From: Planctomycetota bacterium
GTDB taxonomy: Bacteria > Planctomycetota > JAPUJT01
DNA: 64,000 nt
Direction: 5' to 3'
Assembly: GCA_027296055.1 (NCBI GenBank)
Contig: JAPUJT010000064.1
Location: forward strand, 62,001 to 126,000
The notes beneath the pieces were generated by a model. That model saw nothing but the letters and a program-made list of their open reading frames with translations, ran no database searches and was not told where the DNA came from. Position 1 is the first letter of the stretch. Each line of letters opens with the position of its first letter. Both the position numbers and the translations under genes were made by a program. Positions 16,897-25,099 of this stretch are shown piece after piece.

Positions 16897-18146
16897 CCGT
16901 TTCCATCCCCCGGTCGATGCCGTCGGAGCGAGAGAGCGCGTGCGCTCACCAGCGCCGCCACTCGTACAAGATAACCCGGCAGGGCCGCCCACCCCCTGGA
17001 GGTGACGCGCGGGGATTCCAGATAGTCCATGAGGGGAGCCAACCGGGCCCTCCAGGTCATCTGTGGCCTGAGTTGCGCCATCCTGCCAGGCGCCTCGCGG
17101 TACCACGATTCCCCTCGAGCCGCCTCCCGGATCGCCCGCGTCCAGGCCTCCACGTCTTCGGACGGCAGGGTCCGTCCCAGCCCCATCCTCCCCACCCAGT
17201 TCCCCAGCTCGTCTCCGCCGCTGCAGATGACCGGCAACCCCGCCCAGAGGCAGTCGACGAGGCGCGTCCGGTAAGCGAAGCGCGCCTCGATGGTACGGGG
17301 ATGCGCCGAGACCCCCGCGTCCGCCTCGAGCAGGTAACGGCCCCTCTCGGCATACCCCCTCCACCCGGGAAGGAAGTGGACGGATTTCCCGTAGAGTCCG
17401 AGCTGGTGGGCCAGCTCCTCGGCCCGCCGGGCCATCTTCGACCCGGTCTCATGCGGCGCGGGGCCTTCCTTACCCAGAAAGACGAGATGCGTCCGCTTCC
17501 GGGCGAGGCGCCCCACGGCGCGGATCGGCGTGAGGGGATCTGTCCAGTCCCAGATCCCGCCGGGCCAGAGGAGGATGAAGTCATCTTCGCCAATCCCCGG
17601 GATGACTCCCCGCAGAACCCGCGATTCTTGCCGCGGTCTCTCTTCCGGGATACCGAATGGGGCGGAGACACAGAGCCCATCGAACCCGGCCCGCCCCATC
17701 GAAGCGAAGGCTCCGGCATACAGGTCCCTCTGTCTTTCCCCCCCACAGACGAAGAAGTCACCCCGCTCCATTCCAAGCAGGAAGAGCCGGTGCTGAAACT
17801 CCGCTCGGCTCTCCGCCGATCCGATCCGGGCAAGGTTTTCCAGAGAGACGGCCGAGGTCAGATCCCAGATGGCAGGCTTGTGCGGGAAGAGTACGAAGAG
17901 AGGCCAGGTGGCCGAGAGGCGCACCCCCTGGGTGATGACGGCATCGCACCGACGGATCTCGTCCAGGATCGACGAGATCTTCGGGGCTCGCATCCGGACG
18001 CCCTTCGGGGCGGGTCCATCCCCCGGGGCGATAAGGGTGACCCGATGCCTCCTCGACAGCTCTCGCGCCGTCTCGTAGGCCCGGATCGCCGGGCCTGACA
18101 TTCGCTTCCCGACCGGGTCCGAGGAGATGATCAGGACATGCCTCAA
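16881..18146 (-). CDS. glycosyltransferase family 4 (GT-B)
   Basis: A 421-aa GT-B enzyme; the start is taken as TTG 18146 (AAGGCGG upstream) because the conserved protein begins RHVLIISSDPVGKRMSGPAIR directly after it. Motifs shared with three other GT4 modules of this window are MSGPAIRAYE, GDFFVCGGERQRDLYAG, PGGIWDWTDPLTPIRA, DAGVSAHPRTIEARFAYRTR and DCLWAGLPVICSGGDELG. The acidic residue of TIEARF is the probable nucleotide-sugar contact. The protein ends in an arginine-rich tail. It heads a three-gene run and is divergent from the coiled-coil gene. Confidence 0.85.
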   Translation of the reverse strand: MRHVLIISSDPVGKRMSGPAIRAYETARELSRRHRVTLIAPGDGPAPKGVRMRAPKISSILDEIRRCDAVITQGVRLSATWPLFVLFPHKPAIWDLTSAVSLENLARIGSAESRAEFQHRLFLLGMERGDFFVCGGERQRDLYAGAFASMGRAGFDGLCVSAPFGIPEERPRQESRVLRGVIPGIGEDDFILLWPGGIWDWTDPLTPIRAVGRLARKRTHLVFLGKEGPAPHETGSKMARRAEELAHQLGLYGKSVHFLPGWRGYAERGRYLLEADAGVSAHPRTIEARFAYRTRLVDCLWAGLPVICSGGDELGNWVGRMGLGRTLPSEDVEAWTRAIREAARGESWYREAPGRMAQLRPQMTWRARLAPLMDYLESPRVTSRGWAALPGYLVRVAALVSARALSLRRHRPGDGNGWTSP

Positions 18147-18196
18147 TCCGTCCGCCTTTCTCACAGGCTGCGGTCGACCTCTTCGGGAGCGTCTGC

Positions 18197-18225
18197 TTGC
18201 TTCGCCCGGATGAAGCAACTATACT
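18197..18225 (+). promoter_or_regulatory. candidate promoter for the coiled-coil gene
   Basis: TTGCTT, 17 nt, TATACT, with the -10 50 nt before the ATG at 18276. The same place read on the minus strand gives TATAGT, so overlapping divergent -10 elements may also serve the GT4 gene starting at 18146, though no good minus-strand -35 is seen. Confidence 0.4.
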
Positions 18226-18275
18226 CAGAGACGTCCTTTAGGTTATCCAGACTGGCCCGAATCCCCAGGGAACGA

Positions 18276-18917
18276 ATGGCCGACGATCACGACACCCAGC
18301 AGGCTCGCACACGGACGGCGCTCGTAGATTCCTCCGGACTGGAGGGAAAGGACGGTCCACCGCCGTCGTCCCCTTCCTCGTCATCCCCTTCTTCATCCAC
18401 GGGTGAGACGCCCGCGCCTGCCTCCAGGATGATCGAGGCCCCCGACCTCCAGGGCCCCGCCCTCCCCATCGCCGACCCCGACGATGCGAAGGAGGTGGTC
18501 GGCAAGTTGGCTCTCTTTCTCCGCGAAGCTCAGAGTGACGCGGCAACCCACAAGAGCCTGGCGACGGCGCTCACCAGGTCACTCCGGGAACTGCGCGAGG
18601 AGAACGAGACGATCACCCGTCGACTCGGGGATCTCGAGAAGGAACTTCTCTCCTTACGGGCCGACAGAGAGGATCTCGAAGGAGCGGTCCGGAAAGGCGA
18701 GGAGGACCGGGTCGCGGCCGGGGCGCAGCTGGCCTCCTCCGAACGCGCCCGATCGGAATCCGAGGAACATATCCACCGACTTCAGGATGAAACTCTCTCC
18801 CTCCGCCGCCGAGTCGAGGAACTGATTCGCGAGAGGGACGAGGCCCTTCTCCGTCGAGCCGACGCCGTCCGGTCGGCCATGAACTCCGTGCGGAAGGCGA
18901 TCCAGGAGCAAATCTAG
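18276..18917 (+). CDS. soluble coiled-coil protein in the glycan locus
   Basis: A 213-aa protein starting at ATG 18276 (AGGGA upstream). Residues 1-55 are low-complexity, rich in serine and proline; residues about 70-210 are a nearly continuous heptad-like coiled coil rich in E, R and L (RSLRELREENETITRRL, LEKELLSLRADREDLE). It has no signal peptide or membrane segment. It is the only plus-strand gene between two minus-strand glycosyltransferase runs, and its TAG stop interlocks with the stop of the convergent 913-aa gene at CTAG. A scaffolding role for the glycosyltransferases is a guess. The 913-aa protein also ends in a coiled coil. Confidence 0.7.
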   Translation: MADDHDTQQARTRTALVDSSGLEGKDGPPPSSPSSSSPSSSTGETPAPASRMIEAPDLQGPALPIADPDDAKEVVGKLALFLREAQSDAATHKSLATALTRSLRELREENETITRRLGDLEKELLSLRADREDLEGAVRKGEEDRVAAGAQLASSERARSESEEHIHRLQDETLSLRRRVEELIRERDEALLRRADAVRSAMNSVRKAIQEQI

Positions 18918-21655
18918 CTCTCTTCCTCTGCGGATCCCTTTCCCATCCACTGACGGATCTTGCCCAACCATCCGTTGCCATGGTCTACTGGGGTTTCACG
19001 CTCTTCCTCGAGTAGGGCTTCGATATTCCTTATGTGTGTCGCCATGTCCGACATGGCGCGATGCTTGGCCTGCAACTGCGCCTCGAGACTCTGCATCTGC
19101 TGATCCTTCTTTGCGACCTGTCCAGCGAGATCCGTCTCTCTCTGCTTCGATGAGACGATCTGGATGGTCCGAGCGTCGGCGACCCTCTCTGCCCGGCGCC
19201 TCGCCTGGTCCTGCGTCTCGAGCTTCTCCCAGATCTCCCTGACGGCCCCCTCCTTGAGAGGTTTCTCCCGATGGAGACGATGGAGCCCGGGGAGAACCGC
19301 CTGCTCGGGACCCTTGTCGGGCGCGAAGGAGGGGTTCCGACAGAACTCCCTCAAAGGGGCCACGACCTTGCTCCAGACGAACTCCTCTCGCACCTTCTCG
19401 ATCTTCTCCCGTATCGCCCAGACTTCATCGGGCTTCTCGACGAGGCGAACGATCGCCGTCGCCAGGGCGTCCGGGTCACCGGCGGGGACGACCAGGCCCA
19501 GTCCTTCGCGATCCACCATCTCCGCCAGAGCGTCACCCTCCGTGCAGATGATCGGGAGACCCGACCACAGGTAATCCATGAACCGGGTCCTGCTTGCGAG
19601 TCGCGCCTCCACCCCCCTCCGATGCGTCGAGACGCCGAAGTCCGAGTCCAGGAGGTAGTCCAGCCGATCCGCATAGGGGACATACCCCTTCTCATTGAAG
19701 AACACGAAGCGGCCATGGAGGCCCAGCTCCTTCGAGAGGGCCATCGCCTGTTCCTGCACCCTCATCCGAGGTACTTCCGGATTCGGATGGCGGGTACCCA
19801 GAAAGAAGAGTTTCACGTCGGGTCTCTTCCGACTCACTCGATCCATCGCATGAATCAGCGTCTCCGGATCGAACCAGTTGAAGATCCCTCCCGCCCAGAG
19901 AATCACCTTGTCATCAGGACCGATCCCCTTCACCTGACCCTTGATCACGTGGCGGCCCTTCACGGGAGCGGTGTCCGGGATACCGAAGGGAACCGTGGCG
20001 ATCATCTTCTCCAGGCTCGTGTCATGGTCGAAGGTCTCCACGTTCAGGCGGTTCAAGGCGGAGAGGGCGCCGAGCCAGTAGTCCCGCTGACGCTCGTTCG
20101 CGCAGAGGAAGAAATCGCCCATCAAGATCTGCTCGTTCGCGATGATCAGGTTCAAGGCGTGAGCTCGCCTTCGATCCTCCTCGCCCATCTCGTTGTACCG
20201 GTAGGTATTCAGGTTTTCGATGGGGAAGGGACAGTAGAGGTCCACGATGAAGATCTTCCGAAGTGTCTTGAGGAAAGAGAGGTGATACAGGGCCCATCCC
20301 TGGACCAGGATGACGTCTCGCTCGGCCGCCAGGCTCCGGAACTCGGCCTGGTTCTTGTCGGAGTACGAAAAGATGCGAAACCCCTCCGGCTTCAGAGTTG
20401 TCTGGTTCGGGACAGCGAGGGTGACGGAGAATTCCGGGGCAAGCTGCCGAGCGAACTCCCAGCACCGGATCGCCGGGCCCGCCATCTCCTCGCCGACGTA
20501 GTCGGTCGAGACGATCAATATCTTCCTGGCAGACCTCCCCTCAGGCCGGGTCGCCCCAGCGATGTCGAATATCCTGAACAGCTCACGCTGGATCTTCCGG
20601 TACCCCGCCCCGAGATCGCCGGAGGCTGGATCTTCCCACGACTCCCCGAACCGAGAGAGGATCTCCGCGTCCGTCCTACGCCGACGCTGCTGGATCTCCT
20701 TGCGCTTCTCCATCATTTGCGGAAGGGCTTTCGCTATCGCGTGGAGGGCGACCAGCGGAGTGGCCGACTTCACGGGAAGGACCTCGCCATCTCCGAGAGG
20801 CCTCGTCGACTCGAGGTCGTATCTGTCGGCCTCGATCTCTCCCCCCATCAGGGCCCGGTGCGCCTGAAGGAGGAAGGAGGCGGGCAGCACTCGATAGAGA
20901 TTCTCGTCCTCCAGGTTCTTGAAGGCGGTGAGGATCCCGTTTCTCTCCAGGAGGTGCAGCTTCTTGTGACCCGGGTGCGAACCTGAGGTGCCGCCGTGAA
21001 CGTGGTAGCAGACCGCCGCGGGACAGTAGACGACCCGGTAGCCCAGGACCCACAGTCTCCAGCCGAGATCCACGTCGACGTAGTGCCAGAGTAGATCCTC
21101 GTCGAATCCGCCGGCTTCGAGGAAGGCATCCTTGCGGATCAGCATCGCGCCTGAGCACGGAAAGAGGGTCTCGTGGTAGTCCATCCCCTTGCCGTCCTTC
21201 GCCTCGCCGTAGGCCTTCTGGAAACCCCGTCCCTCGAAGTTCACCAACCCGCCGGCGTAGTCGACCCGCTCGCCGTCCCAGGAGAGCATCTTCGAGGCGA
21301 CACACACGACCTTCCTCTTGGCGCTCACGGGTCTCAGCATCTTCTCCAGCCAATCGGGCTCGAGCCGGACGTCATTGTTCAAGAAGGCGATGTAGCTCCC
21401 CCCGGCCATCTTCGCCGCCTCGTTGTTCGGCTTCGCGTACCCCTCGTTTCGCATCTTGCGGACGACAATGACCCGGGGAAAGTTCTCACGAATGAAGGAG
21501 ACGGAGCCATCGGTGGAGCCGTTATCCACCACGATGACCTCCATGCGATCACGGGGGTAGCGGAGGGCCTCGAGGGATGGGAGGGACGCTTCGAGATGTT
21601 CCCTGCCGTTCCAGTTGAGGACGATCAGGGTTACAAGCGGCCTCTGGGAGCTCAT
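18914..21655 (-). CDS. bifunctional GT2-GT4 glycosyltransferase with coiled-coil tail
   Basis: A 913-aa chain with four parts. Residues 1-270 are a GT2 domain (LIVLNWNGREHLEASL, VVDNGSTDGS, FLNNDVRLEPDWL, HYVDVDLGWRL). About 285-370 form a helical module with RKEIQQRRRRTDAEILSRFG, repeated in three other proteins here. About 375-780 are a GT-B/GT4 domain (YVGEEMAGPAIRCWEFA, GGIFNWFDPETLIHA, STHRRGVEARLASRTRFMDY), ending with FCRNPSFAPDKG. About 820-890 are a coiled coil. Two successive sugar transfers by one chain are likely. Its ATG shares a 4-nt overlap with the preceding methyltransferase-GT2 gene. No membrane segments, so it is cytoplasmic. Confidence 0.88.
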   Translation of the reverse strand: MSSQRPLVTLIVLNWNGREHLEASLPSLEALRYPRDRMEVIVVDNGSTDGSVSFIRENFPRVIVVRKMRNEGYAKPNNEAAKMAGGSYIAFLNNDVRLEPDWLEKMLRPVSAKRKVVCVASKMLSWDGERVDYAGGLVNFEGRGFQKAYGEAKDGKGMDYHETLFPCSGAMLIRKDAFLEAGGFDEDLLWHYVDVDLGWRLWVLGYRVVYCPAAVCYHVHGGTSGSHPGHKKLHLLERNGILTAFKNLEDENLYRVLPASFLLQAHRALMGGEIEADRYDLESTRPLGDGEVLPVKSATPLVALHAIAKALPQMMEKRKEIQQRRRRTDAEILSRFGESWEDPASGDLGAGYRKIQRELFRIFDIAGATRPEGRSARKILIVSTDYVGEEMAGPAIRCWEFARQLAPEFSVTLAVPNQTTLKPEGFRIFSYSDKNQAEFRSLAAERDVILVQGWALYHLSFLKTLRKIFIVDLYCPFPIENLNTYRYNEMGEEDRRRAHALNLIIANEQILMGDFFLCANERQRDYWLGALSALNRLNVETFDHDTSLEKMIATVPFGIPDTAPVKGRHVIKGQVKGIGPDDKVILWAGGIFNWFDPETLIHAMDRVSRKRPDVKLFFLGTRHPNPEVPRMRVQEQAMALSKELGLHGRFVFFNEKGYVPYADRLDYLLDSDFGVSTHRRGVEARLASRTRFMDYLWSGLPIICTEGDALAEMVDREGLGLVVPAGDPDALATAIVRLVEKPDEVWAIREKIEKVREEFVWSKVVAPLREFCRNPSFAPDKGPEQAVLPGLHRLHREKPLKEGAVREIWEKLETQDQARRRAERVADARTIQIVSSKQRETDLAGQVAKKDQQMQSLEAQLQAKHRAMSDMATHIRNIEALLEEERETPVDHGNGWLGKIRQWMGKGSAEEES

Positions 21656-23586
21656 CTCCGGCCCTCCCCCGCCCCGGCCAGGATCTCGTCCAGTCCGAAA
21701 GCCTCCACCAGCGCCCGTCGCGTGTCCTCGTATTCGTCCCCACCGCCAGAAGGTTCTGACCCTATGGAGAACAGGGAGAGGATTTCCTCGTCCGAGCGAG
21801 CGCGACGCGCCTGAATCCGACGTCGTCCGGCCTGGGCCTGCTCGAGGCCTCCGAGGAACCTCTCGACGGCCAGAAGGTGGGCGGCATGAAAGGGAGTGAT
21901 CTTCTCCATCCGGTCGCCATCATCATCGGGCGACCCGAACCGATAGGACTCCGGAGAGATCTCGGAGCTGACCCAACCTCTTTCCAGCGTCAACAATATT
22001 GCCAGAGGGAGGATGCGGTTCAGATTCGCCTCGTCGTAGTTCTTGTAGAGGGCAGTAAGCGCACCCCTTTCCTCCCACACGACCCTGCGGACCCGCTGCG
22101 CCATGTCCAGCTTTCGAGGAGTCCGCAACTGGACGGGGGAGGCGGGAGCGTGACGCACCTCGTATCCCAGGACCCACAGCCTCCAACCGAGATCCAGGTC
22201 GTCCAGGCAGGCATGAAACCCGGCGTCGAACCCACCGGCTTCGAAGAAGACCTCTCGATCGATCAGCATTCCTCCTCCGAAGGGGAACAGGGCGGGCCCG
22301 CTGGGGCGGAGGCCCTCTCCCGTCATCCCCTCTGGCACCTCCGGGAGAGGCCGGCCGAGAAAGTCCATCGCCCCCGGGACGGGCGGGATCAGCTTTCCCT
22401 CGGGCCCGAAGAGACACGAGGTCGAGCAGACGATCCTGGAAGCATCATCGATCGGCTCCAGCAGACCATCGATCCAATCAGCCTCGATCCTGCAGGTCGA
22501 GTCGAGAAATGCCACGTACTTCCCCGATGCTTCCCTGGCGCCCTCCATCCGCGCCGCCGGGATTCCTCTCCGGGGTCGCGAACGGACCGTCCGGACACGG
22601 TGATCGCCGGGGAGAGCGACCTCCTGTTTCCCGCTGCGGTCGACCACCACGACGTCGACACGCTCCATCGGATAGCGCTGATCTCGGATCCGTTCGAGAC
22701 ACTCCTCGAGGGCCTCATCTTCCTCCGAGTGCAGCACGACGACGGAGACCGTCGGCCTCTTCGAACCAACCGGGGCGGCCACCTTCGTCTTCATCCCATG
22801 AAAGAAGACCCCCGCCGAGATGTACTCCAGCTTCTCTGGGCGGAGACTCCGGAACAGGGTGAGATCTTTCTGTTCGCGAAGTCGCTGCAGAATTTCGCCG
22901 ATGGTGAGCCCCCGGAACGTGTTCCGGAGCGCTTCGCTTTGCAGCGACTCCTCGAAGACGCCCAGGATCTCTCTCAATGTGACCCAGGGTTCCTGATGCG
23001 GACCCACCCCACTCTGGATCTTCTCGAAGGCCGACAGCAGCAACTCGAGGCCCGGCCGGGTCACGTTGAAGAAGTGGTTCGGCACCGCGTGAAAGGAGCT
23101 CATGAACGCCGCGTCGATCCGTACCTCCCCGTCTTCCTTGAGCACCCGGTGGATTTCGCTGATGTAGCGACGGGGATCCGTGACATGCTCGAGGACCGCC
23201 TCGCTGACCACCGCGTCGAAGGATCCTTTCCGGAAGGGGAGGTGCAGACCGTCCCCGATCACGTCGGTCGAGGATGACAGGTACATCTCGAGCTGCACGA
23301 CGTGCGGGAAGGCCTGTTTGTCGGCCCCGGCGCCGTCGTCGAGCACGAGGCCTCCCTCGAACCTCTCGATCAGCTCGAGGGATCCGGGGGCGTACGGGTT
23401 CGCCGGCGGGGCCCCCTCGCGCCGTATCTCCCCTCCTGGATCGGGGAGCATGACAGGGACGGAGCCCTGCATCCGGTACACGGCCCAGCACGCCTGGCAG
23501 GTGATCTTCTCCCGCTCCTCTTCAATCCGGACGTCCCCCTGGCAGCGAGGGCAGGCCAGGATTTCGAGGATCCGATCCGCCTTCAT
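21652..23586 (-). CDS. zinc-ribbon methyltransferase - GT2 fusion
   Basis: A 644-aa protein from ATG 23586 (AGGAGG 8 nt upstream). Residues 1-45 are a Trm112-like zinc ribbon with C12, C15, C30 and C33. About 60-290 are a class I SAM methyltransferase (LVLDDGAG, FDAVVSEAVLEHVTDP, EIHRVLKEDGEVRI). About 305-530 are a divergent GT2 domain (VSVVVLHSEEDEALEECL, FLDSTCRIEADWID, CLDDLDLGWRLWVLGYE), and about 545-640 the helical module with RRRIQARRARSDEEILSLF. Probable role: methylating a glycan and adding a sugar. Four-nt overlaps join it to both neighbours. Confidence 0.87.
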   Translation of the reverse strand: MKADRILEILACPRCQGDVRIEEEREKITCQACWAVYRMQGSVPVMLPDPGGEIRREGAPPANPYAPGSLELIERFEGGLVLDDGAGADKQAFPHVVQLEMYLSSSTDVIGDGLHLPFRKGSFDAVVSEAVLEHVTDPRRYISEIHRVLKEDGEVRIDAAFMSSFHAVPNHFFNVTRPGLELLLSAFEKIQSGVGPHQEPWVTLREILGVFEESLQSEALRNTFRGLTIGEILQRLREQKDLTLFRSLRPEKLEYISAGVFFHGMKTKVAAPVGSKRPTVSVVVLHSEEDEALEECLERIRDQRYPMERVDVVVVDRSGKQEVALPGDHRVRTVRSRPRRGIPAARMEGAREASGKYVAFLDSTCRIEADWIDGLLEPIDDASRIVCSTSCLFGPEGKLIPPVPGAMDFLGRPLPEVPEGMTGEGLRPSGPALFPFGGGMLIDREVFFEAGGFDAGFHACLDDLDLGWRLWVLGYEVRHAPASPVQLRTPRKLDMAQRVRRVVWEERGALTALYKNYDEANLNRILPLAILLTLERGWVSSEISPESYRFGSPDDDGDRMEKITPFHAAHLLAVERFLGGLEQAQAGRRRIQARRARSDEEILSLFSIGSEPSGGGDEYEDTRRALVEAFGLDEILAGAGEGRR

Positions 23587-24311
23587 GCCGCGGACCTCCT
23601 GAGGAGCAAGATCGCCTCGTAGTCCATCTCCACCATCTCGTCCAGTTCCCAACCAAGTCCCATATGGGTATCGGTGTATCGGACGGCTTCGAGAACGTCG
23701 TCGGGAATCCACACGTGAAAGTGCACCTTGTAGTCGTTCTCATCGACCAGTTTCACGAAGTCGCGTAAATCCTTCTCCTTCTTCAGCTCGTGATGGGCGC
23801 GTCCAAACTCGCGGATGTGACTCTCGCGGCTCCCACGACCTCCGTCCTCATGATCCTGGATCAGATGAGCGAGCGTGGTCCGGGGTCGAGTACGGTCGAA
23901 GGTGAAACGCATGTCCGGGATCGCCAGAAAGAGGTCGCCGCCGGGCACGAGGACCCGGTGCCACTCCGAGAGGGCCCCGAGGGGATCCTCCATATGCTCG
24001 AGCACATGACTGGAGATGACGAAGTCCTGGGAGGCGTCGTCGATCCCCTTCAGGGTTTCCCCCGGGACGAGCACGTCCGGCGCTACCAGTCGCTCATCTT
24101 CGTATTCCGGCGAGACCCTCCTCACGGTCTCTGCGTCCACGCAATCCACGTAGATCGCCTGGGCCACCGCCGCGCGCAGCCGCGTCGGGCGGGTGAAGGC
24201 GCCGATCTCCAGACCCCGACCGCGAATCTTTCCCGCGAGCCGATCCCGGATCCGCCTGCCCTGGTCATCCGGCGGAGAGTAGGTCTTTGCCTTGTCGGAC
24301 TGGGTCATCAT
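23583..24311 (-). CDS. class I SAM-dependent methyltransferase
   Basis: A 242-aa protein starting in the sequence ATGATGA, which also holds the stop of the upstream methyltransferase gene. Features are RGLEIGAFTRPT (glycine motif I), YVDCVD after the second strand, SQDFVISSHVLEHMEDPLGAL and LVPGGDLFLAIPDMRFTFD. The C-terminal third (HFHVWIPDDVLEAV) resembles methyltransferases found among glycan-biosynthesis genes. It has no zinc ribbon, unlike its two neighbours. Target is unknown; sugar or glycan methylation is inferred from context. Confidence 0.85.
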   Translation of the reverse strand: MMTQSDKAKTYSPPDDQGRRIRDRLAGKIRGRGLEIGAFTRPTRLRAAVAQAIYVDCVDAETVRRVSPEYEDERLVAPDVLVPGETLKGIDDASQDFVISSHVLEHMEDPLGALSEWHRVLVPGGDLFLAIPDMRFTFDRTRPRTTLAHLIQDHEDGGRGSRESHIREFGRAHHELKKEKDLRDFVKLVDENDYKVHFHVWIPDDVLEAVRYTDTHMGLGWELDEMVEMDYEAILLLRRSAA

Positions 24312-25093
24312 TTGTACCCACAGAAGAAGACGCAGGGGCTGAGGGCTTTTCGTGCATCGTCGCTGATCTTCTCGAACGGTCCGTAGTCGTTTTTCTCCAT
24401 TCGAGCGACGAGCTCGCCAAACGTCATCCCCAGTGCTTCCTTCCTGGCGGGCGGATCCATCCCTTGCAGAAGGATCGCCAGCACCCACCGAAAGAGATGT
24501 GGGGCGGTAGGATCCCAGGAGACCTGCAGCGGATGGAAATCTCTCGTGAGGCGCCGGAGGCCCTCGACGGTCATGTTGAAGTAGTGCTCCCGGACGGAAC
24601 GGAACGGCTGCATGAACGCCACGCGGAGAAGGATGACTCCTCCGGGTTTCGTGACCCGATGGATCTCCGCCGTGGCGAGGAACGGGTCCGGGAGATACTC
24701 GATCGCGGAGCTCGAATAGATCGCATCGAAAGTCGAGTCCTGGAAGGGAAGCGCGTCAGGGGTGCCAAGGACGTCCGTCGTGGGAAATCGAACCGTGTCG
24801 AACTGGACCACGTGGGGATACTTTTGCTTCTGGTTGCCCGCGCCGTAATCCAGGACGATTCCATCCCTGAACTCCTCCGGGAGATCCCTCGGGATGCGGA
24901 CGTAGGGCTTCTCGACGGCCAGATCTTCCCCCTTCGCCGCCGGTGGAGTCCCCTGGACGATCATCCACGGCACGCCGTCCTCTACCCGGTATCGGTGTCC
25001 ACACTCGGGGCAGAAGAGGGCGTCCCGGATCGGCTCGACCCGCACGCGGCAGGTGGGGCAGCCAAGTATTTCGACAAGACGGTCGAGATCCAT
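24308..25093 (-). CDS. zinc-ribbon class I methyltransferase
   Basis: A 261-aa protein starting 6 nt after the 983-aa gene. A Trm112-like zinc ribbon (C12, C15, C28, C31) precedes a methyltransferase core (IVLDYGAGNQKQKYPHVV, LGTPDALPFQDSTFDAIYSS, EIHRVTKPGGVILLR). It is paralogous to the N-terminal half of the 644-aa fusion: both have the odd glycine loop followed by a K-Q-x-x-P-H-V-V segment, the AFMxxF...HxFN segment, and an ending VFFHG or VFFCG. The stop overlaps the next gene by 4 nt. Confidence 0.85.
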   Translation of the reverse strand: MDLDRLVEILGCPTCRVRVEPIRDALFCPECGHRYRVEDGVPWMIVQGTPPAAKGEDLAVEKPYVRIPRDLPEEFRDGIVLDYGAGNQKQKYPHVVQFDTVRFPTTDVLGTPDALPFQDSTFDAIYSSSAIEYLPDPFLATAEIHRVTKPGGVILLRVAFMQPFRSVREHYFNMTVEGLRRLTRDFHPLQVSWDPTAPHLFRWVLAILLQGMDPPARKEALGMTFGELVARMEKNDYGPFEKISDDARKALSPCVFFCGYK

Positions 25094-25099
25094 TTCTCC

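Noticed and set aside
19271-20986. 571-codon plus-strand frame opposite the 913-aa glycosyltransferase
   Set aside because: No conserved motifs; the minus strand encodes complete GT2 and GT4 signatures through the same stretch.
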